The notes under the pieces are model-generated. The model was not told the origin of the DNA. It saw nothing but the letters and a program-made list of their open reading frames with translations, and did not search any database. Positions 8,303 through 17,805 of a stretch of 64,000 nucleotides of DNA are shown here, piece after piece. Source of the stretch: Magnetospirillum sp. XM-1 (lineage in GTDB: Bacteria; Pseudomonadota; Alphaproteobacteria; Rhodospirillales; Magnetospirillaceae); NCBI RefSeq assembly GCF_001511835.1, contig NZ_LN997848.1, forward strand, positions 2,570,001-2,634,000. Reading direction: 5' to 3'. The stretch's first letter is position 1; every line of letters starts with the position of its first letter. The translations under genes and the position numbers were made by a program.

Positions 8303-10702
8303 CTAGTTGACGTGGACCCTGCTATCCTCGGCCACGGCGCTCACTTCCACTTGGTCAGCGCGCGGCTTAATGGATCGGACCCGAGCAAGCTGGGTCCATT
8401 TTTCACCGGGGCCGAAGCTGAAATAGGTCCGCTCCTCGTCGCTCCCGGTGTAGGGCGTCACCGTCATCGGCTCCAGGAACCGCACCTGGAAGTCCTCGCC
8501 CGTCACGGCCTCGACCTCGAACGGCCCGGCCAGGCGGCCGTCACGGCGGCGCAGGGCGATGTAGTGGGTCGATCCTTCCGTCCACTCCATCGGCTCGGAT
8601 AGGGTCATCACCACGTCCTGCCACGACGGGCTGCCTCCGGTTCCGGCATTGCCGGACGTATCCCAATCCACCACCTCGCCGCCATGGCCCCAGCGCGGCA
8701 TGTCGTGGGTGATGGCGATCAGGTCGCCGAAGGTCGGGATCATGCCGTCCAGTTCAGTGCGGAAGGACACCATCTTGCGGCGATAGCGATTGTCGGCCGC
8801 GATGAAGTCGCCCTCGCGCAGCGCATGCTCCTTGGCGGTGCATCCGAACAGCGACACCTTGGCCGGATTCTCGGCCGCGCTGTCCGGCAGCTTGGCGGTG
8901 ACCTCGTCGGGCTTCCAGGTGCGGTCGCTGAAATACGACACCGTCACCGCGTCGGCGGTGTCGTCGCTCGGCATGATGTACTGGATCTTGAGCGAGTTCT
9001 TGACGATGTTGCGCGGCCCGAACATGGCCACCGGAATAGTCTGCGGCTCGTCGCGCACCACGCGGATCGCCCCACCCTGCAGGATCGGGGCGGCGCGACC
9101 GCAGCGGGCAATGCGGGTCAGCGCCTCCCACACGGTGAGCGAGGAATCGAACACCGCGTCGAACCTGTCGCCACGGGCCTCCCATACCGCGTCGAGCGCA
9201 TGCAGGGCCGCCAGGTCGATGCGGCTGTCCGGCAACTTGGCCCCATAGCTGGCCCGGCACACGTCGGCGAAGGCCCAGGCGATGGAGCGGGTCGCCTGGG
9301 GCGCGCTCCAGCCGGTGGTGGGCGACCACACCGGAATCTTGCGGGTGACCAGGCAGTTGATCAGACGAGACGAACGCTGGGACAGGTTGTCGGTGGCCCG
9401 CATCTTGACCGCCAGCAGCGTCACGTCGCCGAAGTCGGGCGTGCCCACCAGATAGGAGCGCAGGGCGTTCCAGCGGATTTCGTGGCCAGCGCGCGAATCA
9501 GTGTCCTTGTTGTCCAGCCGCTTGGCCTGCACCTCGTAGCGACCGGGCGTCACTGCATACTTGTACGACTTGCGCAGCACGGTGTTGGTGGCGGCAGTGA
9601 CCGATTCGGTGGCGAGAACCGTCCACGATCCGGTGGCGGTTCCGTCGCTGTCGATGGGGCGATACTCGACCTGCCACTGGATGGTCTTGGAATCCAGCCC
9701 GCCGCTGTTGTTGGCGTAGTAGAGGCCGCGCCCGAAGATCACGTCGATTCCCAGGTGCCCCGCCTCGGTATCCACCGGGTTGGCCGCGAACGGCCCGACA
9801 TAGCCGTCCTCTCCGGTGGACAAGGTGTTCGGGGCCTGCAGTTCCTGGCCAGCCACCTCGGGGGCCGACACCACATCGGCCTCGAACAGCGTGACGGTGC
9901 CGCCGGGCGGCACAACCTCGTACTGCACCTCCTCGAACGACGAGAGGGGGGTGTCCTCGATACGGATCTTCTCGATCACGTACTCACCCTGACCAATGAG
10001 GTGAAGCTGGTGCAGGTACTGCTCGTTGTCCACGAACTCGTCGAAGGGAGCGGTGGCGATGTCGGGATAGACCAGATGCCGGCCGTAGATGACCGGGATC
10101 GGCTGCCCCAGGCGCGCCGAGTTGCCCTGCGACTGCAGCGAATAGGTGGGGCTGGGGGCCGGGGTGCTGCCGAAGCCGCCCCAGTTCATGTCGGGGGTGG
10201 ATGGGCGCGGCGCGGGAACCAGGGCGCTCACCAGAGCGGTTCCGGCCATGCCGACCACCGCCGTGCCGATTCCGGCCGCCATTTCCCAGGTGAGGCCCAC
10301 CCCCATCTCGGCGAAGGCCGATCCGATGTACGGGGCCAGTAGGCCGCCGGTATAGATGGCGGCCACCATCACCGCGATCATCAGCACGGTGCGCATGGGA
10401 TTCTTGCCGCCACCGCCACCACCGCCGCCGCCATGGGGAAGGGCCACGAAGGCACAGAGGTCGCCTTGGCGGATTTCCCGGCTCTCCCAGTCGGCGCGCA
10501 GCAGCGGCTCGCCGTTGAACAGGCAGATGGTGGGAAGCGGGAACTCGTCGATCCCGCGCTCGGCCAGGAAGCCGCGCACGGTGATCGGCTCGGCCACCGG
10601 CAGTACGGCACGGCCGCGCTCGGGCTGGAAAGCGTTGGCCACCATCACCACCACGCCCGTGGACAGCGGCAGGCGGATGGGCCTCAGCACCTCGGCGGTC
10701 AT
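8303..10702 (-). CDS. J: central tail fibre protein J, with gpI-like N-terminus
   Basis: 799-residue tail-tip host-specificity protein. Residues 1-90 resemble lambda gpI (compact beta-grasp-like domain, then a run of nine Gly and GKNP). A hydrophobic segment (about 100-170) and a long J-type beta-rich body follow (NSARLGQPIPVIYGRHLV, then DYV/DVTLLAVKMRAT-type modules). It closes the tail tip and probably touches the receptor. Start ATG 10702 overlaps the NlpC/P60 gene by 4 bases. The intergenic part after it (8206-8302) holds nothing clear. Confidence 0.85.
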   Translation of the reverse strand: MTAEVLRPIRLPLSTGVVVMVANAFQPERGRAVLPVAEPITVRGFLAERGIDEFPLPTICLFNGEPLLRADWESREIRQGDLCAFVALPHGGGGGGGGGKNPMRTVLMIAVMVAAIYTGGLLAPYIGSAFAEMGVGLTWEMAAGIGTAVVGMAGTALVSALVPAPRPSTPDMNWGGFGSTPAPSPTYSLQSQGNSARLGQPIPVIYGRHLVYPDIATAPFDEFVDNEQYLHQLHLIGQGEYVIEKIRIEDTPLSSFEEVQYEVVPPGGTVTLFEADVVSAPEVAGQELQAPNTLSTGEDGYVGPFAANPVDTEAGHLGIDVIFGRGLYYANNSGGLDSKTIQWQVEYRPIDSDGTATGSWTVLATESVTAATNTVLRKSYKYAVTPGRYEVQAKRLDNKDTDSRAGHEIRWNALRSYLVGTPDFGDVTLLAVKMRATDNLSQRSSRLINCLVTRKIPVWSPTTGWSAPQATRSIAWAFADVCRASYGAKLPDSRIDLAALHALDAVWEARGDRFDAVFDSSLTVWEALTRIARCGRAAPILQGGAIRVVRDEPQTIPVAMFGPRNIVKNSLKIQYIMPSDDTADAVTVSYFSDRTWKPDEVTAKLPDSAAENPAKVSLFGCTAKEHALREGDFIAADNRYRRKMVSFRTELDGMIPTFGDLIAITHDMPRWGHGGEVVDWDTSGNAGTGGSPSWQDVVMTLSEPMEWTEGSTHYIALRRRDGRLAGPFEVEAVTGEDFQVRFLEPMTVTPYTGSDEERTYFSFGPGEKWTQLARVRSIKPRADQVEVSAVAEDSRVHVN

Positions 10703-11118
10703 GCCGCACCTACCGGGCCGACATAGCGATAGACGCCGTGAATCTTCCACCCATTGACCAGCAGGGCGCTGGGGCGCTGATACACGACGCCGGAATCGCG
10801 CGAGCAGTGCAGCACGCCACCACCATCGACATCCAGCCACACACCGATATGAATCGGGAACCGGGCCTGCCGCATCAGAACGCCATCACCGGGCACCGCA
10901 TCGGAAAGATCGACCTCCAGCCAATGCCTGCGCTCGGGGTGGTCACGGAATTCCCTGGCGAGTTCCAGCAAATCGTCCGCATAGGGGATCGCGGGAAGCG
11001 TGGGGCGGCCGAAGTGCTTCGCCTGCACATGGCAGAAGAACGTCCAGCAATGAAACACGTCCGGCCCTTCTCCCGTGGCGGACCACGGGAGGCCGATGTA
11101 TTGGGAAGCCCAATGCAT
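10699..11118 (-). CDS. NlpC/P60-family tail assembly protein (lambda K-like)
   Basis: 139-residue Cys peptidase of the NlpC/P60 fold found in siphovirus tail tips, where it helps tail assembly and local peptidoglycan digestion. The catalytic Cys lies in FHCWTFFCH and the His in IHIGVWLD. Directly upstream of J with a 4-base overlap, as in lambda K-I-J. Confidence 0.8.
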   Translation of the reverse strand: MHWASQYIGLPWSATGEGPDVFHCWTFFCHVQAKHFGRPTLPAIPYADDLLELAREFRDHPERRHWLEVDLSDAVPGDGVLMRQARFPIHIGVWLDVDGGGVLHCSRDSGVVYQRPSALLVNGWKIHGVYRYVGPVGAA

Positions 11119-11169
11119 GGAGGTCTCCGAGGGCGGGGCTTCGAGTGCCCCGCGTCTTGCGTTAAATGC

Positions 11170-11712
11170 TTACCGGGCCAAGCCGGGGAAGGTCTTGGCG
11201 GTGTAGGTGGCGCTGGGGAAAGCCTTGTTGCCCACGTCCAGCATGCGAGCGCGGCCGGTGACCCGCAGCGGGTCGGCCTCCACCTCGGTCATGATCAGGG
11301 TGATCGGCGGGTCCATATGCGGCCCCTCCAGGTCGGTGGAGAGGTAGGGCCGATACGTCACCTCGATCTTGTCCTGGCTGATGGCCGCCCCATCGAGCGC
11401 GTCGGTGATCTCGCGCCCGACGTTGTCCATGGCCACGGTGATCTCGGGCACCGGGCCGGTGTCCACCGGGGGAAGCTCCAGGTCGAAGGCCAGGGCGGTG
11501 AAGGTCACTATCTGCCCACCGTTGCGCGGGGCACCGGCCTCCAGCCGCGCGGTGAGATCGGCATGGTCCCGCACCACCCGGATGGGGGCGGGGTTGCCGT
11601 CCGCATCCAGGAAGGTGGGGTGCCAAATCTCCAGCGTGTGCAGGATGACCACGTCCGCCGGGGCGGAGGCATAGGCTTCCTTGATCGCCTGGGAGAGCAG
11701 CGGATCGGGCAT
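11170..11712 (-). CDS. tail protein of the DUF1833 type
   Basis: 180-residue tail-tip protein recognised as DUF1833-like: an N-terminal helix, the segment VVILHTLEIWHPTF and later VTFTALAFDLELPPVDTG are characteristic. It occupies the place of lambda gpL/gpM between the fibre genes and NlpC/P60. Structural, no enzymatic motif. Confidence 0.7.
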   Translation of the reverse strand: MPDPLLSQAIKEAYASAPADVVILHTLEIWHPTFLDADGNPAPIRVVRDHADLTARLEAGAPRNGGQIVTFTALAFDLELPPVDTGPVPEITVAMDNVGREITDALDGAAISQDKIEVTYRPYLSTDLEGPHMDPPITLIMTEVEADPLRVTGRARMLDVGNKAFPSATYTAKTFPGLAR

Positions 11713-11714
11713 GG

Positions 11715-12053
11715 TCAGACCGGGGGGTTCTCGGCCGCGCGCAGAGTAACTGCAGCCTCATATTCGCCCACCTCGACCATGCTTTCCGGCATGGGAAGAA
11801 GCACATGACGCGCGTCAATGTTCACGCGCCCAGTTTCTTCTCCCGTTTCCCGGTCATGTAAGGGGGCGGAATATGCAGGCTCGTGAATCAACACGCTCGG
11901 GAACGCGCTCGGCTCGACATCAGGATATGCTACGCGAAATTTTTCACGCGCATCTTCGTCCTTATACCAATCAATAACAGTATTGCCCGCTCCGAACGTG
12001 TTGACGAACAGGCGCGAATACTTGTCATCTCCGTTATGCAAGATGGTATGCAT
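11715..12053 (-). CDS. small unrecognised protein downstream of the fibre gene
   Basis: 112 residues, not recognised. Codon use is visibly more AT-rich than the adjacent tail genes, which suggests it was acquired with the fibre gene as an exchangeable module. It directly follows the Gly-rich fibre gene (1-base gap), the usual place of fibre chaperones or receptor-binding partners. Function unknown. Confidence 0.5.
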   Translation of the reverse strand: MHTILHNGDDKYSRLFVNTFGAGNTVIDWYKDEDAREKFRVAYPDVEPSAFPSVLIHEPAYSAPLHDRETGEETGRVNIDARHVLLPMPESMVEVGEYEAAVTLRAAENPPV

Positions 12054-12054
12054 G

Positions 12055-13926
12055 TTACGCTCCGATTGTTACTTCCTGGATTGACCCGGCACCGCCAGCA
12101 CCACCAGCGCCGCCCGCGCAGGTCGGAGAGCCGGCAGTTCCGCCGGAACCGCCCGCTCCGCCGTTCGCCTGAACCGTCCCGCTGTTGGTATAGGCGCCGC
12201 CATGCAGGATGATGATGGACCCTCCGCCAGCGCCACCGCCCCCGCCACCAGCGCCAAACCCGCCAGCACTGGGCTCGTTGCCGCCAGCACCGCCGGCCCC
12301 GCCGTTGGCGCGCACAACCCCGGTGGCCCCGATGGTGACGGCTCCCTTGGCAATGATGATTATGGTGCCACCGCCGCCGGCCCCGCCGGCAGAGCCGTTT
12401 TGCGACCCACCCCACCCAGTCCCACCGCCGCCTCCGGGGTTTCCAGCACCACCACCACCACCAGCAGCGGTATTGCTGGAGTACCAGCCAGGGGTGCCAG
12501 ATCCACCAGCACCGCCATAGGTGGCAGCATTGTTCGGGGTTCCGTGCCCACCGCCGCCTCCGCCGCCGCCAGAGCCGCCGCAGAACGCGGTGCCAGCACT
12601 TCCTGCTCCGCCCTTCGCGCCTCCGCTGGTGTTCTGACCGTACCCGCCAGAGCCGCCGCCCCCGCCGCCTCCGGTCTGGCCAGCAACGCCAGCGGAGCCA
12701 GCACTCCCGGCCGCTCCTGCGGAAAGAACGGAAACGCCACCGCCACCTCCAGCCGCGCCAGAGGCGGGGGATTTGTACCGGGTAAACGATGAGCCAGACG
12801 ACTGGTTGGCCTCGTAAGTTGACAAGAGGGCGTTGACAGCGGACGAGCCAAAGCGGTCCACATAAACGTCATCGGAGGGCTGACCCGAGGCCCCATTGCT
12901 GTCCATGTGCAGGATGCCATTGATTGTCACGTTCCCGGTGCAATACAGCACCATGCACTTGGCGCGCTGCCCAGTCGTGACGGTATGGCCGCTGTTGACC
13001 GTGATGCTGGTGAACTGCTTCACAACGATGCCAGTGTCATCGACACCGCTCGACGTGTTCCACGACACGTTTCCAGCAGTATTGAGAGCGCCGTCTGCAC
13101 CACTGCCAAAATAGTTCTTCCCGCCGCTCATCTTCGACAGGAGCGCCTTGCGGATCAGGCCCGCGCTCGCGTCGAAGAACATGCCGTAATCTGCCGAAAC
13201 GTCCACGTCAGGCTCGTTGGTGAGGCCGGCGATGTCCACGGCCAGATTGAGGCGCTCGTCTCCGCCTGGGGATATGACAGCTTTGGCGATCCCCGCTCCA
13301 ACGGTGAGCTTGGTGTTGAGTTTGTCCTGGGTCGTGTCGCTGTTGGTGATCTTCACCGCACCCGGAGTCGCAGATTGGGCCAGCGCAGCGGATGCAGCGG
13401 CGTTAGTTTCCGACTGAGCCGCATTGGCGGCGCTGGTAGCGGCCTGATCACGATACCCCTGAGTGGCGGCCTTATCGGATGCAACCGTCGCCTTGTCCGC
13501 CGCCACGGTCGCCTTGTCGGCGGCAACAGCGGAGCGATCCGCAGCGGTCGCCACAGCGTCGGCATCCGCCGCCAGACGGTCAGAATGGGTCGACGCCTTG
13601 TCGGCAGCGACCGTCGCCTTGTCGCCCGCTACGGCGGCCTTATCTGCAGCCACGGTCGCCTTGTCGGCCGCCACCGCCGACCGATCAGCGGCGGTCGCCG
13701 TGGCATCGGAAGCGGTGCTGGCCACAGCCGCAGCGATGGAGCCGATCTCGGAAACGATCTCCGCTTCGATGTCGGCCACCGCCTTGGCCACCGTCTTCAC
13801 CGAGCCGCCCTCGGTGGTGACGGTGCTGCCGGTGCCCGAGTCCGGGCCGTGGACGATGGAGTGCAGGGTGTTGCTGTCCGCCGTCACCTTGGCGACGGCT
13901 GATTCAAGATCGGTCTGCAGCGTCAT
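12055..13926 (-). CDS. tail fibre / Gly-rich receptor-binding protein
   Basis: 623 residues. N-terminal attachment part (1-70), then about 17 degenerate seven-residue repeats of the AADKATV type (about 70-190), which look like a trimeric coiled coil. A middle beta-rich domain (190-390) follows. The C-terminal third (about 400-615) is dominated by Gly runs interrupted by short Asn/Ser/Thr loops; this pattern resembles the polyglycine-helix adhesins at the tips of some T4-like fibres (gp38). It probably sets host range. Start ATG 13926. Confidence 0.75.
   Translation of the reverse strand: MTLQTDLESAVAKVTADSNTLHSIVHGPDSGTGSTVTTEGGSVKTVAKAVADIEAEIVSEIGSIAAAVASTASDATATAADRSAVAADKATVAADKAAVAGDKATVAADKASTHSDRLAADADAVATAADRSAVAADKATVAADKATVASDKAATQGYRDQAATSAANAAQSETNAAASAALAQSATPGAVKITNSDTTQDKLNTKLTVGAGIAKAVISPGGDERLNLAVDIAGLTNEPDVDVSADYGMFFDASAGLIRKALLSKMSGGKNYFGSGADGALNTAGNVSWNTSSGVDDTGIVVKQFTSITVNSGHTVTTGQRAKCMVLYCTGNVTINGILHMDSNGASGQPSDDVYVDRFGSSAVNALLSTYEANQSSGSSFTRYKSPASGAAGGGGGVSVLSAGAAGSAGSAGVAGQTGGGGGGGSGGYGQNTSGGAKGGAGSAGTAFCGGSGGGGGGGGHGTPNNAATYGGAGGSGTPGWYSSNTAAGGGGGAGNPGGGGGTGWGGSQNGSAGGAGGGGTIIIIAKGAVTIGATGVVRANGGAGGAGGNEPSAGGFGAGGGGGGAGGGSIIILHGGAYTNSGTVQANGGAGGSGGTAGSPTCAGGAGGAGGAGSIQEVTIGA
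13356..13716 (-). repeat. 21-base coding repeats of the fibre shaft
   Basis: Degenerate tandem units of about 21 bases (GCCTTGTCGGC-type on the + strand) encode the AADKATV heptads of the fibre protein. Such repeats can expand or contract by recombination. Confidence 0.7.
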
Positions 13927-13944
13927 GCTTTCCCTCGGGGATTA

Positions 13945-14454
13945 CTACCAGGCGGAGCCGGGCATGGTGGTGTGGACGGTGGCGTGCAGCGAGGTTATGG
14001 CCGCGAACAGTCCGGTCACGTCCTCGGCCAGCACGATGTTCAAGGCCGGCTCGGTCAGCACCGGGCGCTCGCGGATTTCCAGCGTGGTGGTGACGATCCA
14101 GCGGGACCCCTGACCGGGGCCGCCCCGCTGCGGATTGGCCTTGTACGGGGAATTTCCGCTGCCGACGAACCGCGCCTCGTGGGCGACAATGCCAAGGCCA
14201 CCAAGGAGGTCCATGGAGAACCAAGTGGCACCCTCTTTGCCCTTCCACTTGTACCAAGCCTCGAAAATGCCGAACTCCCACTGAGTGAAGCGCCAGCGGA
14301 CGGGAATGCGGGTCGGGGTCTGGGTGTAGCGGCGTCGCTGGCGGGCGGGGCCAGCCTCCATCTCGGTGCGCAGCACGCCGTCCTGCGGTTCGATGCCGTA
14401 GTTCTCGAACGTGGGCAGCGGCAGCTTGTCGGGCCAGGAAACGGTGGTGGCCAT
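13945..14454 (-). CDS. distal-tail-like structural protein
   Basis: 169 residues between tape measure and fibre genes. Segments RIPVRWRFTQWEFGIFEAWY and WFSMDLLGGLG are of the kind conserved in siphovirus distal tail proteins. The exact family is not certain; position argues for a baseplate/distal tail role. Its start overlaps the tape-measure stop (CATCAG, one base). Confidence 0.55.
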   Translation of the reverse strand: MATTVSWPDKLPLPTFENYGIEPQDGVLRTEMEAGPARQRRRYTQTPTRIPVRWRFTQWEFGIFEAWYKWKGKEGATWFSMDLLGGLGIVAHEARFVGSGNSPYKANPQRGGPGQGSRWIVTTTLEIRERPVLTEPALNIVLAEDVTGLFAAITSLHATVHTTMPGSAW

Positions 14455-17450
14455 CAGCGATACGCTCCTGCAGCCGGGTTAAGGCCGTAACGGCGCTCCA
14501 TGGTGGGGGCGATGCCTTCACCGCGGGCGATGTTGCGGCCCATCCGGGTCTCGATTTCCTCGACGAAGATGTCCAACTGCATGCGACCGCCGCCGCCCTG
14601 CGACCACTGGGCGCGGGCCTGGGCGTTGGGCGCGGAATTGTTGACGTTGACGGTGATCCCCACGGGCGGCTGGGACATGGCCGCCGACAGCAGACGGTCG
14701 GCATTGTCCATTTGACGCGGCGTGAACACCCCTTCGCCGTCCTTGGCGATGATCCGCCGCTCGCCCGCGATCAAGCCACCAGTGTGGTAGCGCGGCGCAC
14801 TGGCCCAGGCCGCCGGTCTGTCGCTGCGGTGGTCGAGGCGATCCGCGCCCAGGATGCCGCCGGTATGGGCGATGGCAAAATTCCCGGTATCGGGCACGGG
14901 AGCGGAACCGCCCGAGGAAGCGGACGCGCCCGCGCCGGACCCGCCCGAGAACATGCTGCCGATGCCGCTGAACATGCTGCCCAGGAAGCCAAATCCGCCA
15001 CTGGCCCCGCCAAAGAACGGGGCAACCACCGACATCCTCCAGGCCGCGCGCAACGCCTCCTCGGCCAGACTGTTGAACAGGTCGCGTCCCGACATCTTGC
15101 CGGTGGTCGCCCACTGCACGAAGGCATCCTCGCTGGCCCGCAATGCGCCGGTCATCGCCCGCTCGGCGTTCAACGCGGCATTGGTCGCCTCGTCCGCGTA
15201 GTCCTGGAGGGCGCGCATGGCACCGTCCTTCCACTCGCGGCTGGCCTCCAGCTTGTCCCGCTCCAGTTCCTTGTACCGGCGGGTATAGGCTTCCTCGGTC
15301 AGCGCCCCGGAGGCCCGCTGCTCGTCCAGTTTGGCCAGTTCGTCCCGAAAGCGCACCGAGGCATCATAGGCCAGATTGGTCTGGTGGGCCTCGTCCTTCA
15401 CCGCCTCGGCATACTGCCGGGCACGGGCATCACGGTACTCGGCGATCTTCGGATCGCCATCCTGCAGCCCACGGGAGCGGGCGAACTTGGCGGTGTCGTT
15501 GTCGATGGTGACATCGCGCACCCGAGCGCGATCACCGCTGCGCATGGCCTCGGCCAGAGCCTGGGCCGCCTTGATCTCGCGCTCCAGGTCGGCGATGGAC
15601 TGGGCCGCGCCAGAGCGGGTGCGCGATTGCTGCAGGCGCTCATAGGATGCCGCCAGTTCGCCGTTGGCATCGGTGAGGCCCTTGGCAGCCTGATCAGCCA
15701 GCCAGTTGGCGCGCTCGGCCGCCTGCACCTCGGACACCGATCCGCGCGCCGAATCGGCCACCCGCTGGTTGGACGCCACCTCTTGGTCGAGAGAGCGCAG
15801 CAGGGTGTTCTTCTGCTCCGCCAGCCGGCCGTCGTCGATGCGGCGCAGGGCGTCATCATAGGACCCAACCGCCGCGCCGCCGTTCTTGAGGGCGAATTCC
15901 AGCACCTTGACCGCGCGGGCCGCGTCCATCTGCGCCCGGCCGCCCTCACGGGCCGCCTGGGCGAGACGCTGCTGGCCGCGCGCCTGCAGGTCGAGCGCGA
16001 CCACCTCTGCCTGGGCCTGGGCGGACAGTTCCCCTTCGCCCTTGAGCTTGGCATCGCGGGCCAGCGCGTCCTTGATTTCCCGTTCCTTGGCCGGGGTGCG
16101 ATAGACGCCACCCTGCTGGAACAGTTCCTTCTCCAACTGCTTATAGCCCTTGGCCGCATCATAGAGCGCCTTGGTGCGGGTGAATTCCGCATTGCCCTTG
16201 GCGCGGGCGGCATTGAGCTTCTCCTGCCACTCCACCTCGAATTGCAGGTCGGTCAACTTCTCGGTGAAGAGAGGCTCACGCTGCTGGGAGCGCACCCGGT
16301 CGCGTTCCGCCTTGGCCTTGGCCTCTTCCTCGGCAGCCTTCTTTTCCGCAGCAGCGATATCATCCAGGATGCGCTGGCGCTCGGACTGGAGCTTGCGAAG
16401 CTCCTCATTGTCCGCCTGCAGGGACGAGGTGAAGCCGCGAAACCCAGTCGCCAACGGCCGCCCCATCGAGCTACCGCTCGACGCCCGCGCGATACGGTCC
16501 TCAACGTCCTTGAGTTGGGCCGCGAGACTTCCGTCGCTGGGAGTGGATTCCTCCAGCACGCGCGCGGCGAAATTGGCGCTGCCGGACAGAACACCACGCA
16601 GCCAGGGGGCATTGGTGAAATTCGTCCAGGCATTGGACATCCGGGTGACGGCGCGCTCGGTGGTGTTGGCGCTCTCCGCCGCCGCCGCGTCGAAGCTTTT
16701 AAGAGCGGTGATCAGGGTGTCGCGGAAGAAATCGGCCGTGACCTTGCCCTGATTGACCAACTGGCGGAAACCACCGGCAGGGAGGCCGGCAGCGCGGTCG
16801 AGGGCCTGCAGCAGGCCGGGCATAGGCTCGACCACCTGATTCAGTTCCTCGGCGCGCAGCGTGCCCGACGACAGGCCCTGCGCCAGGCCGAACAGCGACT
16901 GCCCCAATTGTTCGCTGTTGACGCCCAGGGCCATGGCCGTGGACTGGAACCCAGCAAGCAGCGCCCGCGCTTCGCCCGTGGTGATGATGCCGGACTTCTG
17001 CAGCACCATCAGGCGCGAATACGACTCGATAGTGGAATCGAGCGCGGTGCCAGTCTTTTGCGCCTGGGCGTACAGGTAGCGGGTGGTCTCGGCGAGAGCG
17101 GACTGACCGACCAGACCTTTCAGCCGCGCCTCCAGCGTCTCCACCTTGATGGTGGAATCCACCATGGCTTTGCCGAACACCGCGATGGCGGCCCCAGCGG
17201 CAATGCCGATGGGGCCGAGCGCCGTCATGGCCGAACCGAGTGGGCCGAGACGGCTGGCCACGGCGGAGAGTTCACCACGGACGCCACCGCTGGCCGCGTT
17301 CACGGCCAGCAGACCCTTGGACGCAGGTTGGGCGGCGGCTTCGATACGGGAAAGCGCCTTCTGGCCATCCTCGCCCAGTTGGAGCAGGGCGCGCCTTACC
17401 GTCTCTCCATCCTGGAGGGACAGGCGGATGGCAATGGACCTAGTCGCCAT
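14454..17450 (-). CDS. tail tape measure protein
   Basis: 998 residues. The N-terminal tape-measure domain is recognisable (SGIITTGEARALLAGFQSTA and LFGLAQGLSSGTLRAEELNQ, about residues 150-210). Long alpha-helical, Gln/Ala/Arg-rich middle (330-760) and Gly-rich C-terminal region near residue 860 follow. It sets tail length; at the known 1.5 angstrom per residue the tail would be roughly 150 nm. Its start is overlapped by the frame-shifted T extension, as in lambda. Confidence 0.9.
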   Translation of the reverse strand: MATRSIAIRLSLQDGETVRRALLQLGEDGQKALSRIEAAAQPASKGLLAVNAASGGVRGELSAVASRLGPLGSAMTALGPIGIAAGAAIAVFGKAMVDSTIKVETLEARLKGLVGQSALAETTRYLYAQAQKTGTALDSTIESYSRLMVLQKSGIITTGEARALLAGFQSTAMALGVNSEQLGQSLFGLAQGLSSGTLRAEELNQVVEPMPGLLQALDRAAGLPAGGFRQLVNQGKVTADFFRDTLITALKSFDAAAAESANTTERAVTRMSNAWTNFTNAPWLRGVLSGSANFAARVLEESTPSDGSLAAQLKDVEDRIARASSGSSMGRPLATGFRGFTSSLQADNEELRKLQSERQRILDDIAAAEKKAAEEEAKAKAERDRVRSQQREPLFTEKLTDLQFEVEWQEKLNAARAKGNAEFTRTKALYDAAKGYKQLEKELFQQGGVYRTPAKEREIKDALARDAKLKGEGELSAQAQAEVVALDLQARGQQRLAQAAREGGRAQMDAARAVKVLEFALKNGGAAVGSYDDALRRIDDGRLAEQKNTLLRSLDQEVASNQRVADSARGSVSEVQAAERANWLADQAAKGLTDANGELAASYERLQQSRTRSGAAQSIADLEREIKAAQALAEAMRSGDRARVRDVTIDNDTAKFARSRGLQDGDPKIAEYRDARARQYAEAVKDEAHQTNLAYDASVRFRDELAKLDEQRASGALTEEAYTRRYKELERDKLEASREWKDGAMRALQDYADEATNAALNAERAMTGALRASEDAFVQWATTGKMSGRDLFNSLAEEALRAAWRMSVVAPFFGGASGGFGFLGSMFSGIGSMFSGGSGAGASASSGGSAPVPDTGNFAIAHTGGILGADRLDHRSDRPAAWASAPRYHTGGLIAGERRIIAKDGEGVFTPRQMDNADRLLSAAMSQPPVGITVNVNNSAPNAQARAQWSQGGGGRMQLDIFVEEIETRMGRNIARGEGIAPTMERRYGLNPAAGAYR

Positions 17451-17805
17451 TGGAGTTCCGTCGCTCTTTGAGGGCTTTCACCAAGCCGTGCTCGCCGTGG
17501 GGCAGCAGCAGGGCCATGGCGGTTTCGTCGTACCCAAGCGCGCGGGCCTGGGTGAGGAGGGCGGGAAGGTCGAGGCCGAGCACCTGACCTTGCGGACCTA
17601 CGCGGCTTGCCCCTGCGGAGGAGAGGAGGAGATCCCAGGCTTGCCAGCCCTCTTCCGTTTCCGGGGCGTGCTCGTCGTATGGGCATCGCTCGCCGTCGTC
17701 TGATCGGCCACCGCAGGCGCAGGCGAAGTCGTTTTCCCGGCACCCTCGGCAGTATTCCGGCCCGCCCCCGAAGTGCCATTCGGCGCGGGCCTGGATGCGT
17801 TTCCC
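17440..17805 (-). CDS. tail assembly chaperone T extension, made by -1 frameshift as GT
   Basis: In the -1 frame relative to G, the - strand is open from the slip site to TAG at 17440-17442 and encodes a clearly protein-like chain: RIQARAEWHFGGGPEYCRGC, a CACGG Cys cluster, then EEGWQAWDLLL and ALGYDETAMALLLPHG. It has no start of its own, overlaps the tape measure start by 11 bases and follows a G GGA AAC slippery site. This is the lambda G/GT arrangement. About 120 residues are added to the first 137 or so of G. The four or more Cys could bind zinc. Confidence 0.8.
   Translation of the reverse strand, partial: GKRIQARAEWHFGGGPEYCRGCRENDFACACGGRSDDGERCPYDEHAPETEEGWQAWDLLLSSAGASRVGPQGQVLGLDLPALLTQARALGYDETAMALLLPHGEHGLVKALKERRNSNGD

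Noticed and set aside
12080..12760. Collagen-like protein
   Set aside because: Gly runs are not in G-x-y triplets; a polyglycine adhesin type fits better.
14712..17471. 919-codon + strand ORF
   Set aside because: Mirror of the tape measure gene; no start site or motif.
17607..17615. CAGGGG as the frameshift site at the end of G
   Set aside because: First considered because the T frame is clear there, but the T frame is already coding upstream and GGGAAAC at 17799 fits better.
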